A stretch of DNA of 64,000 bases, from positions 31,226,001-31,290,000 of the forward strand of contig AP031354.1 of assembly GCA_037833965.1 (NCBI GenBank). The letters are read 5' to 3'. The position numbers were made by a program, and so were the translations under genes. How positions within the stretch are numbered: the stretch's first letter is position 1; each line of letters starts with the position of its first letter. The DNA comes from Marchantia polymorpha subsp. ruderalis (Eukaryota > Streptophyta > Marchantiopsida > Marchantiales > Marchantiaceae). Below, in pieces: positions 1-9,613 of the stretch. The notes under the pieces were generated by a model. It was not told where the DNA came from, made no database searches, and saw nothing but the letters and a program-made list of their open reading frames with translations.

Positions 1-311
1 TGCAACCAGTAAGAACGTTGGACGTTCTTGAAATCGGAGAAGAAAAGACTGCGCTCCAGTCTCATTCCCTCATTCTTGACTTTGCAATTTCCAGTTCCAA
101 GATTACGCGCAAGGGCGGAGCGACCTGCAGTGAGAGTAGAGAGTGCGGAGACGAGTTGCGCAAGGATCTTGGCGGACCTTGAAAGAATTGGGAGTAGCGA
201 TCTTGAACGAGCGCAGAGAGAGTGAGCAGTCAGTGCTTGAGTGGCCGACGCGCAGTGGCGATTGTGAGAGAGTGAGCGAAAGGGAGAACGTTTGTGTGTG
301 CAGGCAACGCA

Positions 312-2867
312 ATGTCGAAGGTTCCCCAACTGCGAGTGTCTCCACTCAGGGTGCCGCAGATCGGTCTACGCGCATTTCAAGATGTGCTGACGAGGCTGAA
401 GCTCGATTTTCTCCTCTGGGGGTGGAATTGGACGTGTCCGGAGATGGTGCGCGAGTATCTGCAAGAGAGACACAAGCCTTCTCGCGGATTTCGCCCACAC
501 CCAGAGAGATGGGAAATTTGCAATTGGGCGCAGGTGTTGGGCAGGTGTGCCGGCGAGGAAGGGGATCTCCTCTTCGAGGCCGACAGCGTGAAAGTGTCCC
601 AGGAGGAAGAAGTCTCTTACAATGAGCTCTTCAAGGTGGCTAGACATCCCAAGAACGGTTTCCGGACTCGGGATTACAAGGATCGATTGCGGAGAAATGT
701 CGCGACAGCATTGCTGCAGATATTGCAGCCGACCAAGACCGCTTACATGCATGGTTGGCAGGTAGAGTTCGTGGAGCTAGTGTTGTCAGGAGCTCCGGTG
801 CATTGGGCACGGCTCCTGTGGAAGGTGACGCGCCAACATGCGCAAGAAGAGAGGGGAGGAACGCTCAATCATCTATCGCCTTACTTAATCGTGTTTTACC
901 GGGCGATGGGATGTTTGACGAATGCTGAGAAAACTCGGTTTCCGCAGCTGAGTCGGTCTTATCCAGGTAGATATTCGAGGGAGGCCGAAGTAGACACGGA
1001 TCCGGACGAGGAACCTGCCAGTACGCCTCCGGCTCCGGCTCCAGCCAGAGCAGCAGAAGAACGTCGAAGTGAGCGCATTCCGCGCAAGCGGAAGTGGGAT
1101 GAGAGACCTGAGGACAGGCAGCCGGAAGTACCAGCTGCGCCGACTCGTGGTCGGCCCACCCCCGAGCCTCATAGTCGACCAAAACAGAGGGCACGCAGAA
1201 TGCCAACTGTTACTGAGGAGACCAGGCGAACTCCGACCCGGCGGAATCTCACACAGGAAGAGATAATTGCTCAGGTCCTAGGGAAGACGGCAGAAACCTC
1301 TGCACAGAAGGCACCACGGCCTTCGGGAGGAGATGGAAGGACTGACAGCCGGCCGACTGCGAGTCGGATGACTGAAGGTCGACAAGCGGAAGGAAGGCCA
1401 AGTGAACGGCGCGTTGAACCGGACAGCAGGCCGGAAGCAGAAGAGAGTTTGGCTGACGAGCCAACAATCCTCAGAGGGTCGTCTTCGGCGGAAGGCACTT
1501 CTGAAAGAACGCCACCAGCAAACAGGCCAAGTGGAGTCAAGACGCGCAGGGTGTATCCGACTCCCAGTCGGACAACTGCTGGTCGGCCGACTGCGAGTCG
1601 GACAACAGAGAGTCAGCCGGATTCGCCGACTGCGAGACGGATGGGGCCAACAACCAGTGTGCGGACGCCTTCGGCGGACGCACCTTCAGCAAGGACACCT
1701 TCCGCGCAGATTGCGCCGGAAGGACAGGCAGCAGAAGCGGGCGGTGCAAGAGTGACAAAAGTCACTGCGGCGTCGACCCCTTCACAAACCGAAGATCGAG
1801 CCGGAACAGGGGCTCAAGCAGTGGGATCTCCCACTGCCCTGGATATTTTAGCAGGCAGTGGAGCAGCAGTCGCAGAGGAAGCTGCTGCGCGCCACAGTTC
1901 CAGGGAGTCGCCAAGGGATTCGGTGGCGACTGAGATCCTCGAGACTGAGGATGAGACGAGCTCGGAAGAGCAAGAAGAGGAGTCGGTGCAGAAAACGCCA
2001 ACAGGGGTGCTGTGCGAACAGATAGTTCCACTCCTGCGATATCTGGATCGCAAGACATCCAAATACGCAAGTGCCTTAAAACCGCAGTCTTATGTGGAGA
2101 CAATCAGGCGAAGGACGAGGAGCAAGGTGGCAAGGTGGGCCTCTAGATGCGGAGTGTATGTGGATAGGAACACCGCCCTCCGACAACACCTGGCGGTCAC
2201 CCAGAAGCTGTACCAAGCCTTGCAGCAGCAGAAGGAGGATGCGGCGACGAAGAGTCAGGCGGAGGCCGAACTAATACGGGCAAAGATCGAGTCGGAACTG
2301 CAGGAGGAGCGGAGACAGAACAAAGTCCTAGCAGCCGAGCTTGCGCGCCAGACGCGCGCCTTAGAGGAAAGTCAAAGAGCCCACAAGGAGGATGAGGAGT
2401 TGTTGTGCAACTTGCAAACCGAGTGCTCGGATTTGAGGGCTCAACGTGCGGATTTAGAAATGCAGCTGGCAGAGGTGGAGAGCAGCTGCAGGGCACGAGG
2501 AGAGTTGGCGGCACGGGTGACTCGTTGTCTAAACGGATACACCCATTGGGAGGTGGCAGCTCAAGAGAGGATCACCCTCAGGGAGTTCGAGCTTCGGGCG
2601 GCGGCATTGACGGAAGGTGACAGTCGGAGTCGGCGGCGAGTGGCAAGAAAATTAGAAACTTTCTTGTCGGGTGCGCGCGACACTATGGCGCACTTGCAGT
2701 CGGAAGTCACTGCAGCGCTCCGACGCCTGGGGTTACGCAGCCGGTCGGAAGACTGGCAAGGTAGAGATAGTAAGCGGAGCAGTCCGGCGCGCAGGAGGCG
2801 CAGCACCGGATCTGCTGAGTGCAGTAGAATAGTTTGGTTTCGCGCAGATGCTGCGAGTGGTAGATAG
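312..2867 (+). CDS. LTR-encoded 851-aa coiled-coil protein of unknown function
   Basis: The open frame reaches back to 294, but the first ATG in frame is at 312, giving 851 codons. Three parts can be seen. Residues 1 to about 220 look globular, rich in Trp, Leu and Arg. About 235-560 is low-complexity, rich in Arg, Thr, Pro, Ser and Glu, encoded by short GC-rich direct repeats around CGACTGCGAGTCGG. About 620-735 is a long coiled coil (heptads rich in Leu, Glu, Gln, Arg), followed by a basic C-terminus. There is no signal peptide, membrane segment, zinc knuckle, protease or polymerase motif. The ORF lies wholly inside the LTR, in sense with gag-pol and upstream of the LTR TATA box. A diverged homologue is open in the minus-strand LTRs at 31534 and 61336. 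The N-terminal part faintly recalls uncharacterised plant transposon-associated domains; that is a guess. Confidence 0.8.
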   Translation: MSKVPQLRVSPLRVPQIGLRAFQDVLTRLKLDFLLWGWNWTCPEMVREYLQERHKPSRGFRPHPERWEICNWAQVLGRCAGEEGDLLFEADSVKVSQEEEVSYNELFKVARHPKNGFRTRDYKDRLRRNVATALLQILQPTKTAYMHGWQVEFVELVLSGAPVHWARLLWKVTRQHAQEERGGTLNHLSPYLIVFYRAMGCLTNAEKTRFPQLSRSYPGRYSREAEVDTDPDEEPASTPPAPAPARAAEERRSERIPRKRKWDERPEDRQPEVPAAPTRGRPTPEPHSRPKQRARRMPTVTEETRRTPTRRNLTQEEIIAQVLGKTAETSAQKAPRPSGGDGRTDSRPTASRMTEGRQAEGRPSERRVEPDSRPEAEESLADEPTILRGSSSAEGTSERTPPANRPSGVKTRRVYPTPSRTTAGRPTASRTTESQPDSPTARRMGPTTSVRTPSADAPSARTPSAQIAPEGQAAEAGGARVTKVTAASTPSQTEDRAGTGAQAVGSPTALDILAGSGAAVAEEAAARHSSRESPRDSVATEILETEDETSSEEQEEESVQKTPTGVLCEQIVPLLRYLDRKTSKYASALKPQSYVETIRRRTRSKVARWASRCGVYVDRNTALRQHLAVTQKLYQALQQQKEDAATKSQAEAELIRAKIESELQEERRQNKVLAAELARQTRALEESQRAHKEDEELLCNLQTECSDLRAQRADLEMQLAEVESSCRARGELAARVTRCLNGYTHWEVAAQERITLREFELRAAALTEGDSRSRRRVARKLETFLSGARDTMAHLQSEVTAALRRLGLRSRSEDWQGRDSKRSSPARRRRSTGSAECSRIVWFRADAASGR

Positions 2868-2900
2868 GATAGCGTAGTGCTAGTTAGGATCTTTTGAGAG

Positions 2901-2907
2901 TATAAAG
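2901..2907 (+). promoter_or_regulatory. Probable LTR core promoter (TATAAAG)
   Basis: TATAAAG sits 33 bp after the LTR ORF stop and about 920 bp before the LTR end. A small hairpin, CAAGGC-gtttt-GCCTTG, follows at 2913-2929, near the expected start site. Both are conserved in the diverged minus-strand LTRs (TATA at 32472-32478 and 62272-62278 on -), which supports function. If this is the genomic promoter, U3 contains the LTR ORF and R/U5 is about 0.9 kb. Confidence 0.55.
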
Positions 2908-3845
2908 TAGATCAAGGCGTTTTGCCTTGGGACTCTTCCAGTTTCGGAAGTGCAGATCAGGAACTCACTTTCTTGGCGTGTTTGTGCATTTTGGTCCTGG
3001 CACCACGTAGAGAAGCTGCAGCATAGCGAAGTTACCGTATGTTGTAGTTGAAGGCCTTCGGCTGAATGTTCAGAGCTAGCACCCGGTTAGAGACTTGAGT
3101 AGTGCGGATCTGCACCTGCGGGTGATTTCTGATGCTCAGAGCCGGCTGCGAGTTAGATACTTGAACAGTTCCCCCTTACTCCTTCGAGTGACATATCCTG
3201 ATTGTACTCCTACGGGAAGTTTCCCCTGAATGCCAATGTGAAGTTTCATTACTTCGTGTAAACCTTGGTTTGTAATTCAGGTTGTGTGTGTGTTACTGGA
3301 TCGTGTTTTCAGTAAGTTCTCAGTCGGGTCTGCACTCCCTGCGTTTTGTGTGATAGTCGAGGGTGACGTCCACGGCGTACGTAGAGGCTTCGTTCCGAAG
3401 TGAGAAGTCCAGTCCGGGTACCCCCGCTAGTTCCTGGCGGAAGGGCAGTAAAAGCCGGAGTGGGAGGCACTTCCTGCAGAACCTCTGAGTGAACTTGCGA
3501 GACACTTTCCTCCTGAAATCCGAAGCGGAGGTCCTGACCGACCTCCGAGTTGTGCTTTTTGCCAGTTTCAGGTGTGTGTGTGTGTGTTGAGTGACCAAGC
3601 TGTACCGTGCATCCTCCGAGCATCCTCCGAGTTGAGATCCTCCTCCGAGTCGAGCCTCCGAGTCGAGCACTACAGTATTTCTGGGAGTGACAGTCGCCTA
3701 GAATTCAAACTCTACCAAAAGTCTGTTAAACGTGACACTTTTACTCTGTGTGTTGCCTCTGTCCCTGTGGGTTCGATCTTTTTACCACCATACTGCAGTT
3801 TTAGCCTTTGGTGGGTTATTACATAAGGAGCCGACAACTTCTTTT

Positions 3846-3863
3846 TGGCGCCGCTGCCGGGGA
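3846..3863 (+). other. Primer-binding site, tRNA-Asp type
   Basis: TGGCGCCGCTGCCGGGGA is complementary to a tRNA 3' end of the form ...CCCCGGCAGCGGCGCCA. Plant Athila/Tat-type elements commonly use tRNA-Asp with TGGCGCCGTTGCCGGGG; this one differs at a single base (CTG for TTG). It lies 22 bp after the LTR end. Confidence 0.85.
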
Positions 3864-3906
3864 CAGTGCGTCAACACCAGAACCCTTGAGCAGCAATGTT
3901 CGGTGA

Positions 3907-6735
3907 ATGTCGACGAGCGATAGTGTGGGAAACCTGAGTGCGAGAGCCACACGGAAACTCCGTCGAGATTCAGAAAAAGCCGTGGAAACAAAACGGCGAA
4001 CTAAAAAGAAGACTCCCGGTGAGGACTCTGCAGAAAGATCGCCATCACCAACTACTGGAAGACAAAGGCGTTCCAGTTCACCCACCGAGAGCATTGAGCT
4101 AACAGTTCTATTGGACATCCCTCCGACGGGAACTCTTCCTGAGTTTGGCCAACCTAGGATCAGTCCGTCGACAGGATCACCGATGGCAGAACATCAAGCC
4201 AATCTCCGCCAGGTGTTTTCCCAACCTACCACCAAACATTCGTATCCAAGATACACGGGAACGGGCGACGACGATGATGCAGATTCATACATAAAGCTCT
4301 TCGAGTCTGTCTCCATCGCCAATCGTGAGACCAGTGATGAAGACAGATTACGAATCTTTCCTAGCCTGCTACGCAAACGAGCGCGTAGTTGGTACAACCA
4401 TGAGAGCACCGACCCCACTGGCATCCGGACCTGGGCTCAGCTCAAGGAAAAATTTCTGAGGCGGTTCCGCGAACTCGGATATGACAGTCGAGTTCTGACC
4501 CGGCTTCGAAATCTTCGACGCGAGCGGAAGGAGAATCTTCGAGACTACACTGAGAGATTCCAAGACCTCCTAGATCGAATTCCGAAGACAGGCCCGGGAG
4601 AACCGTATTCGGTACAACAGGCAGTGGATTGGTATGTGACAGGGCTCTCAAGGGAAATGGAGACCTTCTGTAGAAGAGGCAAGACTGACACAATCCAAGA
4701 TGTGATAGCTTCCGCGGAGACCTTTGAGACGTCAACCCTTGACACTCGAAGACGCGACCGACGGTCGACGAAGAAGAAGTCGCAAGGCGGACGTCGGAAG
4801 AGAAGGAACTCGCCTTCCTCGACAGAAGAATCAAGCTCCTCCGAATCAAGTTCTTCCTCGGAAGAGGAAGAGGACTCGTCATCTTCAGAAGAAGAAAGAC
4901 GGAAGAAGAAACGCAGTGCGATCAAGAAGAAGGATCGAGGTAAGGGAATCCCAGTGAAGACTCAAGGGGACATCGCAGCCAAGGTAGACAACCTGGTGAA
5001 GAATTTTGCGGACCTGAAAGTTCATGTAGTGGGAGGCCAAGACCGACGTAAATCACCTGCGAGACAACGAGCGAATCTCTGGTGTACTACGTGCGGACAG
5101 GTGGGACATGCCAACACGGAGTGCATGTCCGCGAGGCCATCTTACCCAGTGAATGCGGTCGAATGGGCACCACAGTGGGAGAACCCCATGTATTATGCTG
5201 AGCCACCTATGTATTATGCTGAGCAGGTTGAGGACACCGCCTACTCAGTACAGACAGCTCCAGCTACAACTCCGAACCCACCGGTGCATATACCGCGCTT
5301 TGTTCCGAGGGAAATGGCGGGTACACTCCCACCAAGACGCATGGCACCTCCAGGCAATCACAACCGACCTCGACCACAATTCGATGGTTGCTACAACTGC
5401 GGAGACATGGGGCATTACGCGCCAAGTTGTCCCCACCCGAGGAGGCCAATGGGGTATGCACCATTGTGCAGCAATTGCAAGAAGTCCGGACATACAGCAG
5501 CTGAATGTGACCAGCCCCAAATCCCTAGGCCAGCCGTGCGTTTCGTATCAACACCTGGCAAGGAAGAAGTGCAAGTCAACCAGGTAGAACTGAGCCTGGA
5601 CCCAGCTGAAGGAGACGAAGTATGGCCAGAGGAAGAAGTAATGTGCGGTCGGGTAGAAACCCGAAGTTCGAAGAGGAAAGGAGAAGGCCACGAGGACACT
5701 CGCCGCCTCGAGCGTAGGGAAGAGAGGAGGAAGTCTAAAGAAGTTAGAGAAGGCCCGAGGAGAAGGCCGGGTACACCTCCGGCTATGAGAAACACCCAGC
5801 CGGAGCAGAACTCAGAAAAGGCGGACAGGTATTCAGAAGAGTTCCGGACTCGAGATTACCTTCCGGACATCAAAGATGAGGTGAGTCACCTCATCAAGGA
5901 AGCACTGAACGCCGGAATGACATCCGACGACCGGAAGGCGGTTAGGCCCCCTACACCCCTTCCGACCGCGAGTACAGGGAAAATTCCGGCCGTGACTTCC
6001 AACACTCCCTACGACATAGTGAAAGACATGGGGAGCCAGAGGGCAAATATTTCCTTCCACCAGTTGTTGGAAGACAATAAGACGTACAGGAGGATGCTGA
6101 TGCTTTCGTTGCGCCGACCACGCAAACCCCGAAAAGAGAAACTTCCGGCTGTGTACAGAGTGGAAGGAGGAGACCTGGGACCACCAGAGATCGAAGTAGA
6201 GATCGGAGGCTGCGTCATACAGAAGGTACCAGTGGACTCCGGCTCGGGCGTGAATATCATGACCGAGGAGACAGCGAACTCCTTGGGGTTCCAGACCTTC
6301 GAGCCTACATCCCGAGTATTGCGACTGGCCGATCAAACACGCAGAATGCCACTAGGAATGTTGAGCAATGTGAGAACCAACATTGGAGGAGTGGACTTTC
6401 AACTGTCCTACATAATACTGCAACCTCTGATGAAGAAAGGTTATGATGTGCTGCTTGGCAGACCGTGGCTATACGATGCCAAAGCAAGGTGTGACTGGAG
6501 TAGGAAGAGATTACAGTTCCGTAGCCCTGCGGACCCTCCGACTGTCATTACCGTACCGTGGACCAAGGTACCCCATGAGGGCGAAACACCTTCCACCACC
6601 TCCGGTTACACAACCGGAGGGGAGACCAGCTCAACATGCACTTCAGAGACCGAAACGTCGGAGGACTTTGTGGGCTACGTCACTTGCTGCTCCATTGAGG
6701 AGGAAGGAGACGAGGTGTATCCGGATGAGGAATAG
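3907..6735 (+). CDS. gag-pro: Gag-protease polyprotein (942 aa), ending at a leaky-type UAG
   Basis: The ATG at 3907 starts the long frame. A short overlapping upstream ATG at 3896 stops after about 13 codons. Residues 1-110 are basic and Ser-rich. A retrotransposon Gag (capsid-like) domain spans about 120-275, with motifs such as RARSWY and LREL-type helices. About 285-345 is an acidic Ser/Glu and Lys/Arg tract. Three CX2CX4HX4C zinc knuckles follow at C393-C406, C495-C508 and C521-C534, which should bind RNA in the particle. An aspartic protease lies near the C-terminus, with catalytic D777 in VDSGSGVNI and a later LLGRPWL motif. Three knuckles is more than the usual one or two. The ORF stops at UAG 6733, in frame with pol. 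Confidence 0.93.
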   Translation: MSTSDSVGNLSARATRKLRRDSEKAVETKRRTKKKTPGEDSAERSPSPTTGRQRRSSSPTESIELTVLLDIPPTGTLPEFGQPRISPSTGSPMAEHQANLRQVFSQPTTKHSYPRYTGTGDDDDADSYIKLFESVSIANRETSDEDRLRIFPSLLRKRARSWYNHESTDPTGIRTWAQLKEKFLRRFRELGYDSRVLTRLRNLRRERKENLRDYTERFQDLLDRIPKTGPGEPYSVQQAVDWYVTGLSREMETFCRRGKTDTIQDVIASAETFETSTLDTRRRDRRSTKKKSQGGRRKRRNSPSSTEESSSSESSSSSEEEEDSSSSEEERRKKKRSAIKKKDRGKGIPVKTQGDIAAKVDNLVKNFADLKVHVVGGQDRRKSPARQRANLWCTTCGQVGHANTECMSARPSYPVNAVEWAPQWENPMYYAEPPMYYAEQVEDTAYSVQTAPATTPNPPVHIPRFVPREMAGTLPPRRMAPPGNHNRPRPQFDGCYNCGDMGHYAPSCPHPRRPMGYAPLCSNCKKSGHTAAECDQPQIPRPAVRFVSTPGKEEVQVNQVELSLDPAEGDEVWPEEEVMCGRVETRSSKRKGEGHEDTRRLERREERRKSKEVREGPRRRPGTPPAMRNTQPEQNSEKADRYSEEFRTRDYLPDIKDEVSHLIKEALNAGMTSDDRKAVRPPTPLPTASTGKIPAVTSNTPYDIVKDMGSQRANISFHQLLEDNKTYRRMLMLSLRRPRKPRKEKLPAVYRVEGGDLGPPEIEVEIGGCVIQKVPVDSGSGVNIMTEETANSLGFQTFEPTSRVLRLADQTRRMPLGMLSNVRTNIGGVDFQLSYIILQPLMKKGYDVLLGRPWLYDAKARCDWSRKRLQFRSPADPPTVITVPWTKVPHEGETPSTTSGYTTGGETSSTCTSETETSEDFVGYVTCCSIEEEGDEVYPDEE

Positions 6736-6741
6736 CAACTA
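6733..6741 (+). promoter_or_regulatory. Stop-codon readthrough signal UAG-CAA-CUA between gag-pro and pol
   Basis: The codons are GAA UAG CAA CUA GCA. UAG followed by CARYYA is the established type I (tobacco mosaic virus-like) readthrough context in plants. The frame stays open without another stop through 9573, and the first in-frame AUG of pol is about 50 codons downstream, inside conserved sequence. Pol is therefore most simply made as a Gag-Pol readthrough fusion. Confidence 0.75.
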
Positions 6742-9576
6742 GCAGCCGGACTGGGCAGAAGCGAGATCAGTCACACGGAGGGGATTGTTGACCCGAGTGA
6801 TTGCTGCGAACTGCAGCTCAGTCCAGGTAAAGGCTTGAAGGTGTCAAGCCAGGTAAAAGGAGAAGAGTTGAACAGGGTACAGGCGTTTCTTCGCCAGTAT
6901 GAGGATGTCTTCGCATGGAAGATTGAAGACATGAAAGGCATACCTGCAAGGTATGGAGAGCACAGGATCGACTTGTTGGACGAGGCAGTTCCGGTTCGCC
7001 AACGCCAATACAGGCTCAACCCAAAATATTCATTATTGGTAAAGGACGAAATCGATAAGTACCTGAGCGCAGGAATCATCTACCCGGTACTCAGTAGCGA
7101 GTGGGTGTCGCCTATCGTGATCGTGCCCAAGAAACTGACGGGTAAGATCCGGGTGTGCCAGGACTTCCGAAAGCTGAACGCAGCAACGAGGAAGGACCAC
7201 CACCCTCTTCCTTTCACGGACTCTATTTTAGACCATGTAGCAGGGCATGAATGCTACAGTTTCCTAGACGGATTCTCCGGCTACAACCAGGTGTCCATCA
7301 GGGAACAGGACAAGGACAAAACAACCTTCACGACCGACTGGGGAACCTATGCTTATCACAAGATGCCGTTCGGTCTGTGCAACGCGCCAGCGACGTTCCA
7401 GCGGATGATGACAAACATTTTCCAAGAGCACCTGAGGAAGTTCCTAGAAATTTTCATCGACGACTTTTGTGTCTTCGGTAAGAGGTCGGAGCACCTTAAC
7501 CATCTTCGGCAAACGTTCGACAGGTGTAGGGAAAGCAGCTTGTCCTTACACCCTGAGAAATGTTTTTTCTTCATGACCAGCGGAATCCTGCTGGGGCACC
7601 GAGTTTCGTCCGATGGCATTGCAGTGGATGTAGAGAAGGTGAAGATTATTCTTGAACTGCAGCCGCCAACGAATCTGCGTGAGTTGAGGGCCTTCCTTGG
7701 CCATGTAGGTTATTACAGAAGGTTCATAAATATGTATGCCATCTTGGCAGCCGATCTGACGAAGCTGCTTAAGAAGGATGAACCCTATGTGTGGGGCAAG
7801 GAGCAACAGCTGGCCTTTGAAACGCTCAAAGCCAAACTGACGACTGCTCCGGTTCTGAGAAGTCCGGATTGGAACAGACCTTTCCATGTCTATGTAGACA
7901 CGTCGGCGTTTGCAATCGGAGTGGTTCTCAGTCAGAAGGACGACAACAAGAAAGACTACCCGATTTACTTCGCGAGTCGTCAGTTGTCAGCAGCAGAGAA
8001 GAAATACACGACAACTGAGAGGGAGGCGTTGGGAATGGTGTACTCCTGTAAGAAGTTCCGACATTATTTGATCTGCTATGAGTTCGTGTTTCATGTAGAT
8101 CATTACGCCTTACAGCACCTGGTGAAGAAGGCGGATCTGTCCGGACGAATTGCCAGGTGGGTACTACTGCTGCAGGAATTCACCTACACTGTACAGACAC
8201 GGAAAGGCGTTCACCATGAGAACGCGGACTACCTCTCCCGACTATGGACCGAACCCATAGAGGAGGAAGTAGTGGATGATTTTCCCGACGAACAACTTTT
8301 TCAGTTGTCCGCCAGCCATGAGTCCAGGTACGCGGACTTATACAGGTTTCTGCTCACACTCCAATGTCCGGAAGGATTGGATGCGGAGCAGCGCACAGTC
8401 TTCGTTCATAAAGCGGGACCTTACCAGCTTCAACAGGGGGTCTTGTTCAAGAAAATGGCAGACGAGAGGTTGTGCAGATGTCTAGAGGAGTCTGAAGTAC
8501 CGCGAGTTGTCAAAGCCATGCACACAGAAGACGCTGGTGGTCACTACGCCACCAGAAACACAGTGACCAAAATTGTGAATGCAGGATACTGGTGGCCGAC
8601 GATGTTCAAAGATGTACACGACTACGTTCGCAAATGCGACAGCTGCCAGAGAACGGGAAGGCCGACTCCGACCACGAGATGGCCTCTTACACCAATCATG
8701 CCATTGGCACCGTTTGAAAAATGGGGGATCGACTTCGTGGGACCAATACAACCTGTCACTAAAGGCACGCGCAGGCGCTACATATTGGTAGCAACAGACT
8801 ATGCGACCAAGATGGTGGAGGCAGAAGCCACAAGGCACGATGACGCAGCCGCAGTAGCACGGTTCCTATTCGAATCAATCATCACCCGCTACGGGTGCCC
8901 CCTAGAAATAGTCAGTGACAGAGGGACGCACTTTCTGAATCAGGTGATAGAGAGTTTGACGCGGCACTTCCAGATTAAGCATCGGAAGACTACTCCATAC
9001 AACCCAAAGGCAAATGGTCTGACAGAGAAGTCCAATGGATTACTCTGTAAGATACTCCTCAAGGTGACTGTAAACCATGCTCATGACTGGGACACCAAGC
9101 TACCGGCCGCCTTATGGGCATATAGAACGGCAGAAAAAGTCACCACCAGGCAAACACCTTACTTCCTAGTTTATGGGCAGCATCCGATCTTACCCATCGA
9201 ATTCGAGATACCTACCAAGAGGACCTTAGATCAGAGAAGGCTGGACGCGGAAGAAAGTCAGGCATATCGACTGCAAGAGGTAATGGCACTGGAGGAAAGA
9301 CGTCAAGAGGCCGAAGATCGAACAAAGCAATTACAACTCAGGCGGAAGGAGAAGTACGATCGAAGGCTCAAACCAGTACTGCTGGAGAAGGGCGATTTGG
9401 CTCTGCTATACGATAGCAGACATGCTAGATTTCCAGGCAAGCTCCACTTGAGGTGGATGGGACCTTACAAGGTGATAGAAGTTTTCCCAAATGGATCCAT
9501 CCAACTCGCAGAACTGACGGGAGAATGGTTAGGCACCCGCGTGAACGGATGGCGTCTGAAGAAATACCACGTGTAA
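6736..9576 (+). CDS. pol: Pol: reverse transcriptase, RNase H, integrase (946 aa after the UAG)
   Basis: Numbering is from the codon after the UAG. The RT has a DFRKLN motif, the fingers/palm motif FLDGFSGYNQ, MPFGLCNAPATFQ, and the catalytic FIDD box with D242-D243. RNase H begins with D388 in YVDTSAF and contains TEREAL and HVDHYALQ motifs. Integrase has an H596-H603-C634-C637 zinc site and a catalytic triad D666, D728, E764 (D-x61-D-x35-E). The C-terminus ends near VNGWRLKKYHV with no chromodomain. The RT and C-terminal motifs resemble plant Athila/Tat Pol. There is no independent AUG start; expression is expected by readthrough of the UAG at 6733. No stop or frameshift is visible. Confidence 0.93.
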   Translation, partial: QLAAGLGRSEISHTEGIVDPSDCCELQLSPGKGLKVSSQVKGEELNRVQAFLRQYEDVFAWKIEDMKGIPARYGEHRIDLLDEAVPVRQRQYRLNPKYSLLVKDEIDKYLSAGIIYPVLSSEWVSPIVIVPKKLTGKIRVCQDFRKLNAATRKDHHPLPFTDSILDHVAGHECYSFLDGFSGYNQVSIREQDKDKTTFTTDWGTYAYHKMPFGLCNAPATFQRMMTNIFQEHLRKFLEIFIDDFCVFGKRSEHLNHLRQTFDRCRESSLSLHPEKCFFFMTSGILLGHRVSSDGIAVDVEKVKIILELQPPTNLRELRAFLGHVGYYRRFINMYAILAADLTKLLKKDEPYVWGKEQQLAFETLKAKLTTAPVLRSPDWNRPFHVYVDTSAFAIGVVLSQKDDNKKDYPIYFASRQLSAAEKKYTTTEREALGMVYSCKKFRHYLICYEFVFHVDHYALQHLVKKADLSGRIARWVLLLQEFTYTVQTRKGVHHENADYLSRLWTEPIEEEVVDDFPDEQLFQLSASHESRYADLYRFLLTLQCPEGLDAEQRTVFVHKAGPYQLQQGVLFKKMADERLCRCLEESEVPRVVKAMHTEDAGGHYATRNTVTKIVNAGYWWPTMFKDVHDYVRKCDSCQRTGRPTPTTRWPLTPIMPLAPFEKWGIDFVGPIQPVTKGTRRRYILVATDYATKMVEAEATRHDDAAAVARFLFESIITRYGCPLEIVSDRGTHFLNQVIESLTRHFQIKHRKTTPYNPKANGLTEKSNGLLCKILLKVTVNHAHDWDTKLPAALWAYRTAEKVTTRQTPYFLVYGQHPILPIEFEIPTKRTLDQRRLDAEESQAYRLQEVMALEERRQEAEDRTKQLQLRRKEKYDRRLKPVLLEKGDLALLYDSRHARFPGKLHLRWMGPYKVIEVFPNGSIQLAELTGEWLGTRVNGWRLKKYHV

Positions 9577-9600
9577 ATGTTCGCGTGGGCGCTCACAATT

Positions 9601-9613
9601 GAGGAGGGGGGCA
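9601..9613 (+). other. Polypurine tract
   Basis: GAGGAGGGGGGCA lies directly before the 3' LTR start TGTGG, 25 bp after the pol stop. It is the expected primer for plus-strand DNA synthesis. Confidence 0.85.

Larger units (their letters stand above)
1..3823 (+). repeat. 5' LTR, 3' portion (3,823 of 4,867 bp)
   Basis: This matches 10658-14480 at a constant offset of 10,657, and all conceptual translations agree between the copies. It ends ...GGGTTATTACA at 3823, followed by 22 bp and the PBS. It holds the LTR ORF (312-2867), a TATA box (2901), and a long R/U5 leader with a TG dinucleotide run near 3571-3586 and short CCTCCGAGTCGAG-like tandem units near 3608-3668. Confidence 0.95.

Noticed and set aside
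294..296. Start of the LTR ORF at 294
   Set aside because: The codon is GTG; the first in-frame ATG is at 312, which is the sensible eukaryotic start.
6835..6837. Start of pol at 6835
   Set aside because: The codon is TTG. The frame is continuous back to the UAG at 6733 and there is no AUG nearby, so readthrough is the better model.
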